Origin: Methylacidiphilales bacterium
Lineage (GTDB): Bacteria; Verrucomicrobiota; Verrucomicrobiia; Methylacidiphilales; UBA1321
Length of the DNA stretch: 64,000 nt
Assembly (NCBI GenBank): GCA_026225555.1
Contig: JAMFSY010000047.1
Coordinates: 18,998-82,997 of the forward strand
Direction: 5' to 3'
Part shown: positions 55,001 through 63,628 of the stretch, piece by piece
Numbering within the stretch: the first letter of the stretch is position 1
How the letters are laid out: every line of letters starts with the position of its first letter
Notes under the pieces: generated by a model
Told to the model about the DNA's origin: nothing
Databases searched by the model: none
What the model saw: only the letters and a program-made list of their open reading frames with translations
Position numbers and translations under genes: made by a program

Positions 55001-55622
55001 TAACATGAACTATCAGATTCTTCCCTTCACCTACATTACCCGCGATACCGCGTTACGATCGGCCTTGGCCCCGGAACGGGTCGCCATGGTCGATATCACC
55101 CTGATCACAAATCCCGCCCGCCTCTCCCTGAATCTCAGCGACGGGGTCACCGATTCGGATACGGGAGGAACGTTGAGACAATTTCAGGCAAAATTCGCAG
55201 GGGGCGACATCTTCAAATCGGCGAGCGAAATTTGCACCATCTTCCTCGTCCCAACCGGCCAGTCCTGGACCAGCGATGCCGCCGCAACCGCCGCCTGGTA
55301 CGGCCCCTCCTTTGCCGGCGTGGGGGATAACGTGCGAGAACGGCCTTACGCCGACCTCTATCCCCGGCTCACAACCAAATCGAATTCCTTCAAGATCTAC
55401 TACACCGCACAGGCTCTGCAAAACCCCACGTCAAACCCGGCCGCCCAGTGGAACGAAGACAGCGGCGTGATCCTCGGAGAGCAACGGGGTTCTTCCACCC
55501 TCGAGCGGGATATCGACCCCACGGACACGAACATTCCCGATTATGCGTCCAATTCCGGTGCGCCTTCCCTGGAAACCTTTTATCGCTGGCGCATTGTCGA
55601 AAGCTCCACCTTTCCCCAATAG
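52062..55622 (+). CDS. Verru_Chthon cassette protein A (large PilX-like surface protein)
   Basis: The 1186-residue protein has one hydrophobic segment near the N-terminus after a basic start (RRGSALLFVLFSVILITLLV), followed by a PilX-like region (ADARQLSDMAINLVQAQIDHA). The very long body is Ser/Thr/Pro-rich with no recognised catalytic motif. Size and place match Verru_Chthon cassette protein A (TIGR02600). B, C and D probably form a pseudopilus-like tip that carries A out of the cell. This function is inference, as the family is uncharacterised to my knowledge. Confidence 0.87.
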   Translation: MKTASRASSRYASSRRGSALLFVLFSVILITLLVVGLLMRAGSENRSSSYYMANADARQLSDMAINLVQAQIDHATSQSSTLSWASQPGAIRLFNSDGSLSLIYKLYSSDLLTTTSASALLADDIPAANWSSQPATWTDINAPATLTQPDGTSRMFFPVLDPRNPSNLASTVNIEGFSLTIPPGWSTATTQPAPMPVRWLYVLQDGTMVSPIAGTTSRIVTVTGASKTNPIVGRIAFWTDDETCKININTASDGTFWDTPHFNTTDEQNRAMYQPAQGEYQSYPGHPATTTLQKVYAGLNPPSSLTSNQLFALSPRYTFGGSEGGTQAATAPIPKKTNRLYSSVGELLFDPTRALNDGGVLNSQQLETSRFFLTAHSSAPEVTLFGTPRIAIWPIHQTNDTAHRSAIDQLIAFCSTINGLPYYFTRSDPLSRTTDISIPRNQTLLNYLDHFTSIAVPGFSSNPFNSKYGPSGNRQILTEIYDYIRMTNLNDPTVTSPYLSASSNFSKGGGVGSVTPSYDSGWNTRGLGRFPVISEAAMLFIGMGQGASGTAAAVPIDSRQTPGAIVGVTGLTPPANTTAVQGFFLMNFFDPAHGFSMFAPGFTVVVQGLDQYTLNGVNMGIPHTLTQSITNYNIMGLLNSSRPFSGIVDYRVLVSFEGLGSGNPATRNPFYSSILPITGTTMSLGGGPLTISVYAGNQALPANLVQTYTIAYPATTSVPVPLVDQSSTAMRLFGSTAAGNYAGPAVDRVDTVQSSSIWGNALINRTYDTIVSMVPTAAWSDYRLFSIVPGPVGSPSSSVPQSAFTLNPAAAPTQRIAFGFRQIAGGLLPGATGGTLTTGLSGVVPSTFNGATLVVPPDWDDGIGVYPPGPYINKADEGTSLGVGTATSPYFGNLSSGAEATSPTFFSANRQVPSPVMFGSLPTGVENTPPTPWQTLLFRPGPNGHPGAVSPADHLLLDLFWMPVAEPYAVSEPFATMGKINMNYQILPFTYITRDTALRSALAPERVAMVDITLITNPARLSLNLSDGVTDSDTGGTLRQFQAKFAGGDIFKSASEICTIFLVPTGQSWTSDAAATAAWYGPSFAGVGDNVRERPYADLYPRLTTKSNSFKIYYTAQALQNPTSNPAAQWNEDSGVILGEQRGSSTLERDIDPTDTNIPDYASNSGAPSLETFYRWRIVESSTFPQ

Positions 55623-55676
55623 GCAGCCATATCATCGAATGTACTTACCACCGTCGAGAGGCAATTTGAGGATTGC

Positions 55677-56831
55677 ATGAAAAGACTGCTTCCATATGAT
55701 TCAATCAGGAATCATTCGATGCCTGATCACTCCCTACTCGCTGCCGATAGCCCCCAACGGGTGACCATCAGGGACATCGCTCGCCAATTGGGCCTGAGCC
55801 CGCGGTCCGTCTCCCAGGTGTTGGGTAAACATCGCACTTCCACTACCCGGATCAGTCCCAAAACGGCCGAGCGCATTAAAAATCTAGCCGACAAACTGAA
55901 CTACCGTTCCCAGCCCTTTGCCCGGGCCTTGCAGGGAGAGGCGCTCTGCCAGGCAGGTTTTGTCATTCGCTACGCTCCGCATCAGCGAGGTCATTTGCCG
56001 CAAGTGATCTTTCCCGCCATTTTAGGAGCAAGCGATCATCTGACCGATCAAGACTGGCATTTGAATATCATCCGCGAGGACGGCAAGCGGGAACTCTTAC
56101 AGGATCTGCCGCGTTATCTACGGGAGCACTCCTTCGACGGCCTGATTCTCAACTCGGAAAACGCGGCCACCGACAAGATCGTGATGAGCGATTTAAATCG
56201 TTATCAAATTCCCTTCATCCTCCTCAATGGCATTTCCGAGCATAATGCCGTCATTCTGAACGACACGGCGGGAATGGCCAAGGCCACCCGCCACTTGATC
56301 GAGCTGGGACATAAAAAAATTATCTTCATCTCCGGGCCCATCGATGAAGACAGCCACCATTCCACGGGCGTCCGACGGGATGCCTACCTCAACACGATGA
56401 GGCAGGCCGGTCTGTTTCCGAAAGTATGGCAGCATAGAAAACGCACCTTGGCGCCTGATCTTCCCGAAGAAGTCTACGTCGCTTTTCGAAAGGAAGTTCA
56501 GCAGGAATTCCTCTCTGAACTCTACCTGCGGGAACGCCCTACCGGAATGGTCTTCTCCTCGGATCTGGAAGCATTGCAGTGCTGCCAAGTTCTTCTGTCG
56601 TCGGGGGTGCGCATTCCCGAGGACGTATCGATCGTCGGGTTTAATGACATGCCCTTCGTCTATCTTCATCATCCGGCCTTGACCACCGTGATGGCCGATT
56701 TCTACCGGATGGGAAAAGAGGCGGCCACCCTCTTGCTCCAACTGCTCGAAGGCAAGGACAACCGGATCCCCTCCGTCGTCGTGGAGCCCGAATTGATAGT
56801 CCGTGGATCGACTGCGCCACCATCCAAGTAA
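55677..56831 (+). CDS. LacI-family transcriptional regulator
   Basis: The 384-residue protein has an N-terminal extension of about 28 residues before a LacI helix-turn-helix (VTIRDIARQLGLSPRSVSQVLGKH) and hinge region (LNYRSQPFARALQG), then the effector-binding domain with HHSTGVRRDAYLNTM and EDVSIVGFNDMPFVY. GAGG precedes the ATG by a few bases. It follows the cassette by 54 bases and stands before three polysaccharide-related genes on the same strand, its likely targets. I find no clear palindrome in the gaps at 56832-56959 or 58937-59027. Confidence 0.9.
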   Translation: MKRLLPYDSIRNHSMPDHSLLAADSPQRVTIRDIARQLGLSPRSVSQVLGKHRTSTTRISPKTAERIKNLADKLNYRSQPFARALQGEALCQAGFVIRYAPHQRGHLPQVIFPAILGASDHLTDQDWHLNIIREDGKRELLQDLPRYLREHSFDGLILNSENAATDKIVMSDLNRYQIPFILLNGISEHNAVILNDTAGMAKATRHLIELGHKKIIFISGPIDEDSHHSTGVRRDAYLNTMRQAGLFPKVWQHRKRTLAPDLPEEVYVAFRKEVQQEFLSELYLRERPTGMVFSSDLEALQCCQVLLSSGVRIPEDVSIVGFNDMPFVYLHHPALTTVMADFYRMGKEAATLLLQLLEGKDNRIPSVVVEPELIVRGSTAPPSK

Positions 56832-56959
56832 TTTTTTTATCCTGATGATGCAACATTGAATTTTATGAAATTAAAAGCTTTAGAAAATCTCCTTGAGCTC
56901 TCTGGCGAACCCCCGGGCTTTTTCACGCCGTCGAACACTGCCCACCTCTTCATGGACCT

Positions 56960-58936
56960 ATGATCTCTTCCTTTATTGCGCGAACTTCGAGGCCCTTGGA
57001 AAAAGAGGCGACCCTCTACACCGGCCCCGCTAATTGGTCCCTCAAGTCGGTGGACGGTTACCGGGATCGTAAATTCATCCGGTTGCGGGATAGAAATCCG
57101 GATTTCGAATCGGATTTTCAGATTTTGGAACGGAGCGTTCTACGGCTTCTTCACGGTCAGCGGCCAGATGGCTGCTTTATGACGGAGCACGAATTATCCC
57201 AATACGATAAGACGGATGACCAGATCGGGGCGGCCGGAATGCTCGCCTATTATCTAACTCTGACGCCGCCCGATGCGGAAAAAGTGGATGCCTTGGAAAG
57301 AGCGGTCCGGTTCCAAATGGAGCAACTGGTTTGGACCAAACCGGCGCTTCAGGGACGATATCTGCGGGCGGTGAAAGATCGCGACACGTCGAGCGATTGG
57401 TGCGCCACGTTATGGGGACTTACCTCCGCCAATGCCGTGCTCCGGCATGGGCGCGACTTTCTCAGTCCTGAAACCTATGCGGCCCTCTGGATCTTCGCGG
57501 GCGATCTCTGGACTTATCTCCAAGCCTTTCCCCTCCGTAACGAAAATCCCTGTCATAACCAGTTGGTCGAATACTGCGCGATTGGATACGCCTATGCCAA
57601 GCTCGTCGGTCTGGCTGATGTGCAGCAAGAAATCCTGGGTTATTATCGAGAGAAGATCCGCACGTTGAGGGTGCCGAACCGCGGCCGGATGATCTACTCT
57701 GAGTTCAATCGCTGGTGCGCACATTACTCCCTGCTTTCCTGGATGGCCCTGGAGGAGTTCTCTATTGAAAGCGGCGATCCCCTGGTTGAAGAGGACGCCA
57801 TGGAAATGGCGGCGGCGTTCAACGATCGCCTGTCGGCAGGCGGATACACCTTTGGCGGTTCACGCCGGGATGAGGGCGGTTACGAGGAATTTCTTTTACC
57901 TCTCTGGTTAAGGCAGAAAGCCTTCGACTTTGGTCGATTGCTCCTGTCGGAACCATCGACCCAGTGGCAAAAGCTCAGTTTCGACGGCCATTGCGGACGG
58001 GTTTTGGTCGGACGCATGCCGGAATACGCGAAAGAGCGTCGGCATTTGCTACCGCCCAGGCCCGCTTCGGAGTTTACCCTGCGTCGGAAAACCATTTCAG
58101 TGCATTTGGATGACTTGGGACGCGTTCATCATCTCTCCGTCAATGGGCTGGAAATCCTCCAAGCCAACAGCCAACCGCAGCAGGACCTGACATGGCTTAA
58201 GGAGGGCGTAAGAACCACCGATTGGATATTGCAGTCTCCCCCGCCGCCAAGTCAGGGCCAATCCTATCTTCGCACTTCGGCAGGGCACGAGGCCGGGGTA
58301 TCGACCTTGGCCTCCATGCGACGAGGAAGCTCCGTGGAAATCAGGCAATGGTGGATCGCCAGCGATACCGAATTACTATGGTTTATCCATCTCCTGGCGC
58401 ACAGCGATCTCCGGGTGGACGAGCTTCGGTTCTCGCTGGGAAATCCTTATCTCTCCTGCTTTTCCGGGCAGCCGGCGCCTCTCGCTGAAGTCGCAAATAC
58501 GAAAACGTCGGTAAAAACGTATGGCCCCGCACAACGTTTGCACGGCGACCCGTATCTGCAGTTGGGAGACCAGTTTCTGACGGCGACCCATCCCCTCTGC
58601 TTCGAGCGGCCCAGCGAGACCGCCTTCAATGGCTTCCCGGCAAAAGACGGCGTCCTCTGGCGCGAAATTACCGAGTCTAATCGGCTGGACTTGATTCTCC
58701 TGGACAGCCGCACCCCGCTACTTTCTCGTGAGAGCCTTTTTGCCGCAGTTCGCATCTCAGCGAACACCGCTGCTCCCAAGGTCCTGTCCAAACCCCATGA
58801 GTGGGAATGCCGGACAGCCACAGGGACGTTTCAAGCGGTGGAAACGGCCGGCGTTTGGAACTATAGGTTCCTGCTTTCTGCTGCCGGGAAACAGGAAACG
58901 CATTGTCTTCCCGATATCGGATTCGGGTTGCGGTAG
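56960..58936 (+). CDS. Large protein of unknown function, probable alpha-toroid plus beta-sandwich
   Basis: I do not recognise a family with certainty. The 658-residue product has no signal peptide. Residues about 1-340 look all-helical, with repeated helix pairs (DDQIGAAGMLAYYLTLTP, SDWCATLWGLTSANAVL, CHNQLVEYCAIGYAYAKLV, NRWCAHYSLLSWMALEEF), as in alpha/alpha-toroid glycosidases and polysaccharide lyases. Residues about 360-655 look beta-rich (FTLRRKTISVHLDDLGRVHHLSVNG). That order resembles heparinase- or chondroitinase-type lyases, or unsaturated glucuronyl hydrolases, but no catalytic signature is certain. It sits between LacI and a secreted glycosidase. Confidence 0.6.
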   Translation: MISSFIARTSRPLEKEATLYTGPANWSLKSVDGYRDRKFIRLRDRNPDFESDFQILERSVLRLLHGQRPDGCFMTEHELSQYDKTDDQIGAAGMLAYYLTLTPPDAEKVDALERAVRFQMEQLVWTKPALQGRYLRAVKDRDTSSDWCATLWGLTSANAVLRHGRDFLSPETYAALWIFAGDLWTYLQAFPLRNENPCHNQLVEYCAIGYAYAKLVGLADVQQEILGYYREKIRTLRVPNRGRMIYSEFNRWCAHYSLLSWMALEEFSIESGDPLVEEDAMEMAAAFNDRLSAGGYTFGGSRRDEGGYEEFLLPLWLRQKAFDFGRLLLSEPSTQWQKLSFDGHCGRVLVGRMPEYAKERRHLLPPRPASEFTLRRKTISVHLDDLGRVHHLSVNGLEILQANSQPQQDLTWLKEGVRTTDWILQSPPPPSQGQSYLRTSAGHEAGVSTLASMRRGSSVEIRQWWIASDTELLWFIHLLAHSDLRVDELRFSLGNPYLSCFSGQPAPLAEVANTKTSVKTYGPAQRLHGDPYLQLGDQFLTATHPLCFERPSETAFNGFPAKDGVLWREITESNRLDLILLDSRTPLLSRESLFAAVRISANTAAPKVLSKPHEWECRTATGTFQAVETAGVWNYRFLLSAAGKQETHCLPDIGFGLR

Positions 58937-59027
58937 AAACCTCCCTTTTCAGTAAAAATTATTCGACCTTCTCTGTAATTTAATCCGACGCATCCCGGCT
59001 CGCACCTCATCTTTCTTTATTCTATAT

Positions 59028-61667
59028 ATGATTATCCTCTCCTCATCGACCTTGCGGTCATTTATTTTGGCGGCACTTTCGCTTTCCCTGTGGTCCGCGA
59101 ATGTCTCCCCTGCCCTCGCTCAGGCCGATTCACCGGATGCTCCAAATCTGGTAAAAGATCCCGGCTTTGAATCGACGGCCACGCCGTCCGTCTGGGAACA
59201 GAATAATTGGTCGAAGATGGACGCTGAATTCGCCCTGGATACGAACAACCCCCACTCCGGCACTCAGTCCGAACGCCTTACCATCCGAAAGGCGAACGCC
59301 TTCGATCTTCAATTCGGCCAACATATTCCTATTCACTCGGGCCAGTCTTTGCGGATTTCGTTCTGGATCCGTGGCTACAGCAACTCGCAACCAATCCAGG
59401 TGCAGCTTCGAAAAGCTGGGAGTCCCTGGACAAGCTATTTTTCCGCGGCGATCACCGTCGGAGAGCAGTGGACAGAGCATGTTCTCGTGGTGACATTGCC
59501 CGACAACGTCGACCAGAAAGACTCTGTGATTCTATTCGGCATGAAGGATGAGACCTCCATTTGGTTGGACGATGTCTCTGTGACGGAGTTGCCCCCGGTG
59601 GAGGAAGGAGAACCCCTTTCCGGAAATCAATTAAGGAACGGATCTTTCGAAGTGGGAACCGATGAATGGACCGGGACGTTCCGGGAGGGCGGCGATTTGC
59701 GCTCGGGCCCGGAATCGGATGAAAACAATATCAACGCGACCCTGAGATCGATCCCGGTTTCCGATGCCCCCCAAGGGAAACGTGTGCTCAGTTTCCAGAT
59801 CAATAAATCGTGCGGCATCGAACTCACCTCCGGTTACTTCCGGCTGCGCTACGGCCATCCGGCCACTGTGGGATTTTGGCTGAAAAGCGATGTCCCGGGC
59901 ACCAAGCTGATTGCCCGGCTTGGAGGCGGCCTTTTCCCCAACGTCATCTGGAACGAACAGCTGATTCGCACGCCCGATACGAAGTGGAATTTCTATTCCT
60001 TCACCGCCGTCCCCAAGCCTTCCACCTCCGGAAGCTACTTCTTCTCCATCCATTCCTCGAATTCGGGGACATACGAGATGGACGATGTCACCGTCGTGGA
60101 AGGTTCGGAGCCGCTCAAGAATTCCCCCCCGCCTTCCCTGGTGGTCGGGACCGAACGGGCGCAGGGAGAAGATCCGGCCAACATCTTCTATCAAAACGAA
60201 CCGGCGAAATTTACGGTCTTCGCTCTGTCCGATCAGCAACGAATCCTCAAAGCCAAAGTTATCGACCCGTGGGGCGTGATTCTTCAGCAGATCGACCTGC
60301 CGGTGAATCCCGCCACTTCGGATCCTCAACAAATTGCTCTTCAATTGCCGACAAACTTGTTTGGTGGGTTCAAGTGCAGCATCTATTCCGCGGATTCCGC
60401 CATACCGCTGACCGAAATCCTCTATACCGTCGTGCCCAAGCTGCCGTCGCCCGGTAGTGTCAAAGATTCCTTCTTTGGCGGACATGTCAGCCTAACCCCC
60501 TACAATCTCCATATTGCGGAACGGGCCGGATTCCGCTGGCTGCGGCTGCATCCCCCGCTCGTGACGAAATGGGTGCTGGAGGAAGAAAAGGAAGGGGATT
60601 GGAAATTCGATACCCGCGGTGTCCAGCGGGCCCATGACCTGGGCTTTAAGATTCTCGGAGATTTCGATACGACGCCTCCCTTTCGGGCCGATGCCGATCC
60701 CGGTAAAGCGGCGGGTTCCTCCTGGGCCCACAGTTGGCCTCCGGCTGACTTTGCCGCGTGGCGCGACTATGTCCTGCGCACCGCCAACGCTTTCGGCCCG
60801 TTCATCGATCATTGGGAAGTTTGGAACGAACCGGATGGTGGCTTCCTTCAGATTCCGCACGGAAAACAAAAGGACGATATTTATGTCTCGCTACTGAAAA
60901 ATACGGCGGACGCCCTGGTCTCGAAGCCGGAGGAAACCATTATCGGCGGCGCGGTCTCGTCGCTTCATCGCCCCCTCACCAAGCAAGCACTGGAAAAGGG
61001 CGGCGGGGCATATGTCGATGCCTGGTCCTTTCACTATTATGACGGATGCGCTGCGGGCACCGGACCTGACGAAACGGATGTGTTGGACAACATTCGTTTT
61101 ATCCAGACCTTCAAGAACCGGAGCGGAAAAACCATGCCGGTCTGGCAAACCGAATCGGGCACGACTCCGGCCAGTTGGATGGACAGTCTTTGCATCCAGC
61201 CCTACGACCCGATGACGACAGCGGACTCGACTAGTGTCCTGGTTCGTACCGCCATCTGCTTCAAGGCCGCGGGCGTCCAAAAGAACTTCTATTATATTGC
61301 CCAGGCCCATCCGGCCGGTCATATCGTCTATCGTCCCGGATTTGAAATGATCGATGCCAACGGCATCCCGCTTCCTCCCTTGGCAGCTCATGCCGCCATG
61401 GTCTACCTCCTCGAAGGAGCGGCTCCGGCGGGATTCGATGTCGTCCCAGTGGGAACGGCAAAAGTCAGTATCGCTAAATTCACCAGAGATGAAAAATCGA
61501 TCGAAGTTCTGTGGTCGCGGGCAGGAGTTCCTCTTGGCACCATCCCCGGGATTTCCCTCCAAGGAAAAAAGGCGCTGGATATCATGGGAAATCCGATTTC
61601 CGTCGGAGCCGATACCGTGATCGGTCTCAAGCCCATCTATCTCATCGATGCCGAGGCAAAATTATAA
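59028..61667 (+). CDS. Secreted GH39/GH5-like glycosidase with two CBM-like domains
   Basis: The 879-residue protein has a signal peptide (ending PALAQA near residue 33). Two CBM4/9-type beta-sandwiches follow (about 38-190, LVKDPGFESTATPSVWEQN; about 200-365, LRNGSFEVGTDEWTG), then a linker beta domain and a TIM barrel of clan GH-A type (about 480-800). Acid/base Glu601 sits in HWEVWNEPDG and the nucleophile candidate Glu709 in WQTESGTTP. Order and motifs fit GH39 or a related retaining beta-glycosidase cutting polysaccharide outside the cell. It is 91 bases after the unknown 658-residue gene. Confidence 0.85.
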   Translation: MIILSSSTLRSFILAALSLSLWSANVSPALAQADSPDAPNLVKDPGFESTATPSVWEQNNWSKMDAEFALDTNNPHSGTQSERLTIRKANAFDLQFGQHIPIHSGQSLRISFWIRGYSNSQPIQVQLRKAGSPWTSYFSAAITVGEQWTEHVLVVTLPDNVDQKDSVILFGMKDETSIWLDDVSVTELPPVEEGEPLSGNQLRNGSFEVGTDEWTGTFREGGDLRSGPESDENNINATLRSIPVSDAPQGKRVLSFQINKSCGIELTSGYFRLRYGHPATVGFWLKSDVPGTKLIARLGGGLFPNVIWNEQLIRTPDTKWNFYSFTAVPKPSTSGSYFFSIHSSNSGTYEMDDVTVVEGSEPLKNSPPPSLVVGTERAQGEDPANIFYQNEPAKFTVFALSDQQRILKAKVIDPWGVILQQIDLPVNPATSDPQQIALQLPTNLFGGFKCSIYSADSAIPLTEILYTVVPKLPSPGSVKDSFFGGHVSLTPYNLHIAERAGFRWLRLHPPLVTKWVLEEEKEGDWKFDTRGVQRAHDLGFKILGDFDTTPPFRADADPGKAAGSSWAHSWPPADFAAWRDYVLRTANAFGPFIDHWEVWNEPDGGFLQIPHGKQKDDIYVSLLKNTADALVSKPEETIIGGAVSSLHRPLTKQALEKGGGAYVDAWSFHYYDGCAAGTGPDETDVLDNIRFIQTFKNRSGKTMPVWQTESGTTPASWMDSLCIQPYDPMTTADSTSVLVRTAICFKAAGVQKNFYYIAQAHPAGHIVYRPGFEMIDANGIPLPPLAAHAAMVYLLEGAAPAGFDVVPVGTAKVSIAKFTRDEKSIEVLWSRAGVPLGTIPGISLQGKKALDIMGNPISVGADTVIGLKPIYLIDAEAKL

Positions 61668-61727
61668 TCGATACCGGGACCTCCGTTGCGCCTTTCCCAG
61701 GTTTTTCCCCTTTATTCTTTCCTCTCT

Positions 61728-63437
61728 ATGATGAAGCCAACTGTCTCCTCTCGTTTCCTGGGGTGGGCTCTTTTTCCTTTGCTTATTTCCGGATCCACGG
61801 CGTTCGGAAACGTAACGCTGCCGGCTATTTTTGGAAGCCACATGGTCTTGCAACAGGAGTTGACCCTACCTGTCTGGGGATGTGCAAATGCAGGGGAAGT
61901 GGTCACGATCACCTTGGGGAATCGCACGGCTAAAACCACGGCCGACAGTAAGGGTAAGTGGCGGGTTGACCTAGAACCTCTGGCTCCTGGAACGCCTCCG
62001 CTCACCCTTGTCGTCACAGGTAAGAATAGCGTCACCTTGGATGATGTCCTGGTGGGTGACGTCTGGCTCTGCTCCGGGCAGTCCAATATGGAATTCGGTC
62101 TGAACCGGGCAGACCATGCTCCGACAGAAATTGCCCAGGCCGATGATCCCCAACTTCGTCTTTTCGTCGTCAACAGGACGGTCTCGCTTGATCCTCTTGA
62201 AGACGTCAAGGGCACGTGGATGCTCTGCACGCCCCAGACGGTGTCCAATTTTTCCGCGATAGGTTATTACTTTGGCCGCGATCTGCGTCAGAGATACCAA
62301 CGCCCGATCGGATTAATCGCCTCTTATTGGGGAGGAACCACCGCCCAAGCGTGGACCAGCCTTTCCGCCTTGCAGAAGGCTCCGCCCTTCACGAACGAGA
62401 TCAATGTTTACGAGAAAGTCGTGGCCGATTTTCCTGCGGCGAAGGAAGCCTACCCCGCGCTTCTAGCCGATTATCAGGAGCGGAAAAAGCAGTGGGAAAT
62501 CGCCGAGGGCCCGGTTTATCCCGCCGCCCAGAAGCAGTGGATCGATGCCGCCAAGGCCGCGGCGGCGACGGGCCAACCGGTACCCCCGCGTCCTCAGCCC
62601 ACTCACCCGATGCCCATAGCTCCACCGGTGCCGCAGGGAGGCCCGGATACGCCGGTAAGTCTCTACAATGGCATGATTGCACCTCTCATTCCCTATGCCA
62701 TCAAAGGCGTGATCTGGTATCAGGGCGAAGCCAATGTGGGCAATGGCCGGGAATATAGAACCCTTTTCCCCCGAATGATCACAGATTGGCGCGAAAGATG
62801 GCACGAAGGAGATTTCCCCTTCCTCTTCGTTCAACTGGCCAATCTCCAAGCACCCCAGACCCAACCCTCCCAGCCCGGATGGGGCCTCTTGCGTGAAGCC
62901 CAATTGATGACCCTCGCGCTGCCCAATACGGGAATGGCGGTGGCCGTGGACCTTGGCAATCCGAAAGACATTCATCCCAAGGATAAAATCGATGTGGCTC
63001 AACGCCTTTTCCTGGCCGCCCGGCATGTCGCTTATGGAGAAAGTCTCGTCTATTCTGGGCCGATCTATGACACGATGAAAATCGAAGGAGATAAAATCCG
63101 TCTAAGCTTTAAGGACACGGGCAGCGGATTGCAAATGGGCGTGCCTCCCTGGACGCCGACCGGCATTCCTCCTGTTACCCCGACCGAACTGAAGGGGTTT
63201 GCCATTGCCGGGACGGATAAGAACTGGATGTGGGCGAAAACTGAAATCGACGGAGATCAGGTCATCGTTTCGAGCCCACAGGTGTCCCAGCCCGTGGCCG
63301 TCCGCTACGACTGGGCCACGAATCCTATCGGCAATCTTTATAATAAAGAAGGGTTGCCGGCCTCTCCCTTCCGCACGGACGATTGGGATGAATTGCTGCC
63401 ACTGCCACTTGTGCCTGCCTCGGTTTCGCCTCACTAG
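61728..63437 (+). CDS. Secreted sialate O-acetylesterase-type (SASA) carbohydrate esterase
   Basis: The 569-residue protein has a signal peptide (ending STAFG near residue 27) and a short beta domain (about 30-105). The SASA/SGNH-like domain has nucleophile Ser119 in LCSGQSNMEFGL and the block VIWYQGEANVGNG in the middle. Such enzymes remove O-acetyl groups from sialic acids or plant polysaccharides such as xylan, exposing them to glycosidases like the one just upstream (60 bases away). A proline-rich stretch (about 282-310) forms a linker. I chose the ATG at 61728, which yields the signal peptide. Confidence 0.9.
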   Translation: MMKPTVSSRFLGWALFPLLISGSTAFGNVTLPAIFGSHMVLQQELTLPVWGCANAGEVVTITLGNRTAKTTADSKGKWRVDLEPLAPGTPPLTLVVTGKNSVTLDDVLVGDVWLCSGQSNMEFGLNRADHAPTEIAQADDPQLRLFVVNRTVSLDPLEDVKGTWMLCTPQTVSNFSAIGYYFGRDLRQRYQRPIGLIASYWGGTTAQAWTSLSALQKAPPFTNEINVYEKVVADFPAAKEAYPALLADYQERKKQWEIAEGPVYPAAQKQWIDAAKAAAATGQPVPPRPQPTHPMPIAPPVPQGGPDTPVSLYNGMIAPLIPYAIKGVIWYQGEANVGNGREYRTLFPRMITDWRERWHEGDFPFLFVQLANLQAPQTQPSQPGWGLLREAQLMTLALPNTGMAVAVDLGNPKDIHPKDKIDVAQRLFLAARHVAYGESLVYSGPIYDTMKIEGDKIRLSFKDTGSGLQMGVPPWTPTGIPPVTPTELKGFAIAGTDKNWMWAKTEIDGDQVIVSSPQVSQPVAVRYDWATNPIGNLYNKEGLPASPFRTDDWDELLPLPLVPASVSPH

Positions 63438-63628
63438 TTGCTGCTTTGATTTGGAAATCGCTTTATAACCCTTGCGCGTTCAACAACTTTTCGCCTATTC
63501 GCACAAGAATTGACTCGAGGTGAACCACTCAATCAAAGATGTTTTCGCATTCCGAGCAGCGCAAATGGCTTGAGGATAGCTGGCAAAGTGATCGTCCTTA
63601 TAGAGGAAAAGACGACGGCTTTAATCAC

